Part shown: one piece after another, positions 63,397 to 64,000 of the stretch
Layout of the letters: each line of letters opens with the position of its first letter
How positions within the stretch are numbered: the first letter of the stretch is position 1
Source: Branchipolynoe longqiensis
Lineage: Eukaryota; Annelida; Polychaeta; Phyllodocida; Polynoidae
DNA: 64,000 nt
Direction of reading: 5' to 3'
Assembly (NCBI GenBank): GCA_030323885.1
Contig: CM059193.1
Coordinates: 94,914,852-94,978,851, forward strand
Notes under the pieces: generated by a model
Told to the model about the DNA's origin: nothing
The model's input: the letters and a program-made list of their open reading frames with translations, nothing else
Database searches by the model: none
Made by a program: the position numbers and the translations under genes

Positions 63397-64000
63397 GAGG
63401 CGGCGTGTGGCGGGCAGTTGGGGGGTGTTGTCCTAGGTAATCTAGCCTCTCGTTTCTGCTCGACTTGCTCTTAGAGCTTGCCGCAAACAGGCATTAGTGA
63501 TGCCGAACATGACCGCCACGTTACGCTATCAGCGCCGCAACCTGCGCGCCCCCTGTCGGCAAGGCCCGCCGTCCCCGCCAGGGGCCGCCCCGCCGGAAAC
63601 CATCGCGTGTTTACCCGACGGCCCCGGACGCCGTGCCCGCTCACCGCATAAAGCAGTCCGCCCCCTAATATCGCCCATGCCTCGGGTCAGCTGAACACCA
63701 TTTAGGACACATTGCTTTGGTCCCTCAAAACAAAATCCGTGATAGAATTAGGTCAGGTCGGTCAGCCCTGCTGGCTTCAGGCAGGGGGTGGTGGGGGGGG
63801 GGGGGTAACACTGATCTGAGGCTGATGCAGTGGATTTCGAGGAATATTCTTCTGGGCATCTTCTCTTCTACACCGGAAGCAGAATGGCTGCCTAATGGTG
63901 ATAACGCGGCGTTACTGGTGATGTCGACTATGCTGCACGGCTCAACATCTCTGTGGATATCAGGCTGTTATATGTCAGGACTCGGCCGTCTGAACCCCAA
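63397..64000. other. GC-rich end segment, no gene recognised
   Basis: 63,480-63,690 is CpG-rich with CTCF-like cores (GCGCCCCCTGTCGG near 63,548). A 65-codon frame there (63,497-63,694) has no motif. A G-run lies at 63,784-63,806. Confidence 0.4.

Overview
This is eukaryotic, intergenic-looking DNA from what is probably an invertebrate animal. Supporting signs are an RTE-clade LINE with an (ATG)n tail, an I/Nimb/Jockey-type LINE with RNase H and an (AATC)n tail, a Ty3/gypsy pol remnant, at least two tRNA-derived SINE families, many small terminal-inverted-repeat (TIR) elements and an extreme density of tandem repeats. A marine mollusc is my best guess, by inference only. I see no bacterial operon, rRNA, CRISPR array or complete host gene.

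Layout. 1-5,833: satellites (48-bp, C-rich, then about 42 copies of a 76-bp unit). 5,919-9,632: LINE fragments, a MITE, and a 26-bp satellite that appears to be the expanded end of a foldback element, with a SINE inside. 9,880-17,500: a degraded gypsy pol, a Tigger-like MITE, a second MITE abutting it, and a deleted RTE derivative. 17,580-21,660: minisatellites, a 0.96-kb TIR element and a SINE. 21,885-29,213 and 29,713-37,050: two near-identical 7.3-kb copies of one block (SINE ends, C-rich DNA, 11-mer arrays, RTE, MITE, 33-bp minisatellite) separated by an N run. This looks like an unmerged contig overlap rather than a biological duplication. 37,300-43,800: C-rich tracts, SINEs, 16-bp and 40-bp arrays, another RTE derivative. 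44,397-44,540: the only convincing host coding exon (minus strand), whose 3' splice site has been copied into a 59-bp array. 45,000-54,400: SINEs, GC-rich arrays, a foldback element and more arrays. 54,560-56,262: RNase H LINE, 5'-truncated. 56,660-64,000: G-rich and GTGACA arrays, a second foldback copy, a second N gap and a final 50-bp array.

The protein-coding content is nearly all transposon-derived and broken. The RTE is closest to intact: each copy keeps endonuclease and reverse transcriptase motifs but carries different lesions. Open frames inside the satellites come from periods divisible by three or from strand base bias and are not called as genes. Points worth following are the contig overlap, the tandem splice acceptors, the recurrent RTE 5'-UTR/3'-tail derivatives, the TIR families whose ends have become satellites, and repeated CTCF-like motifs.
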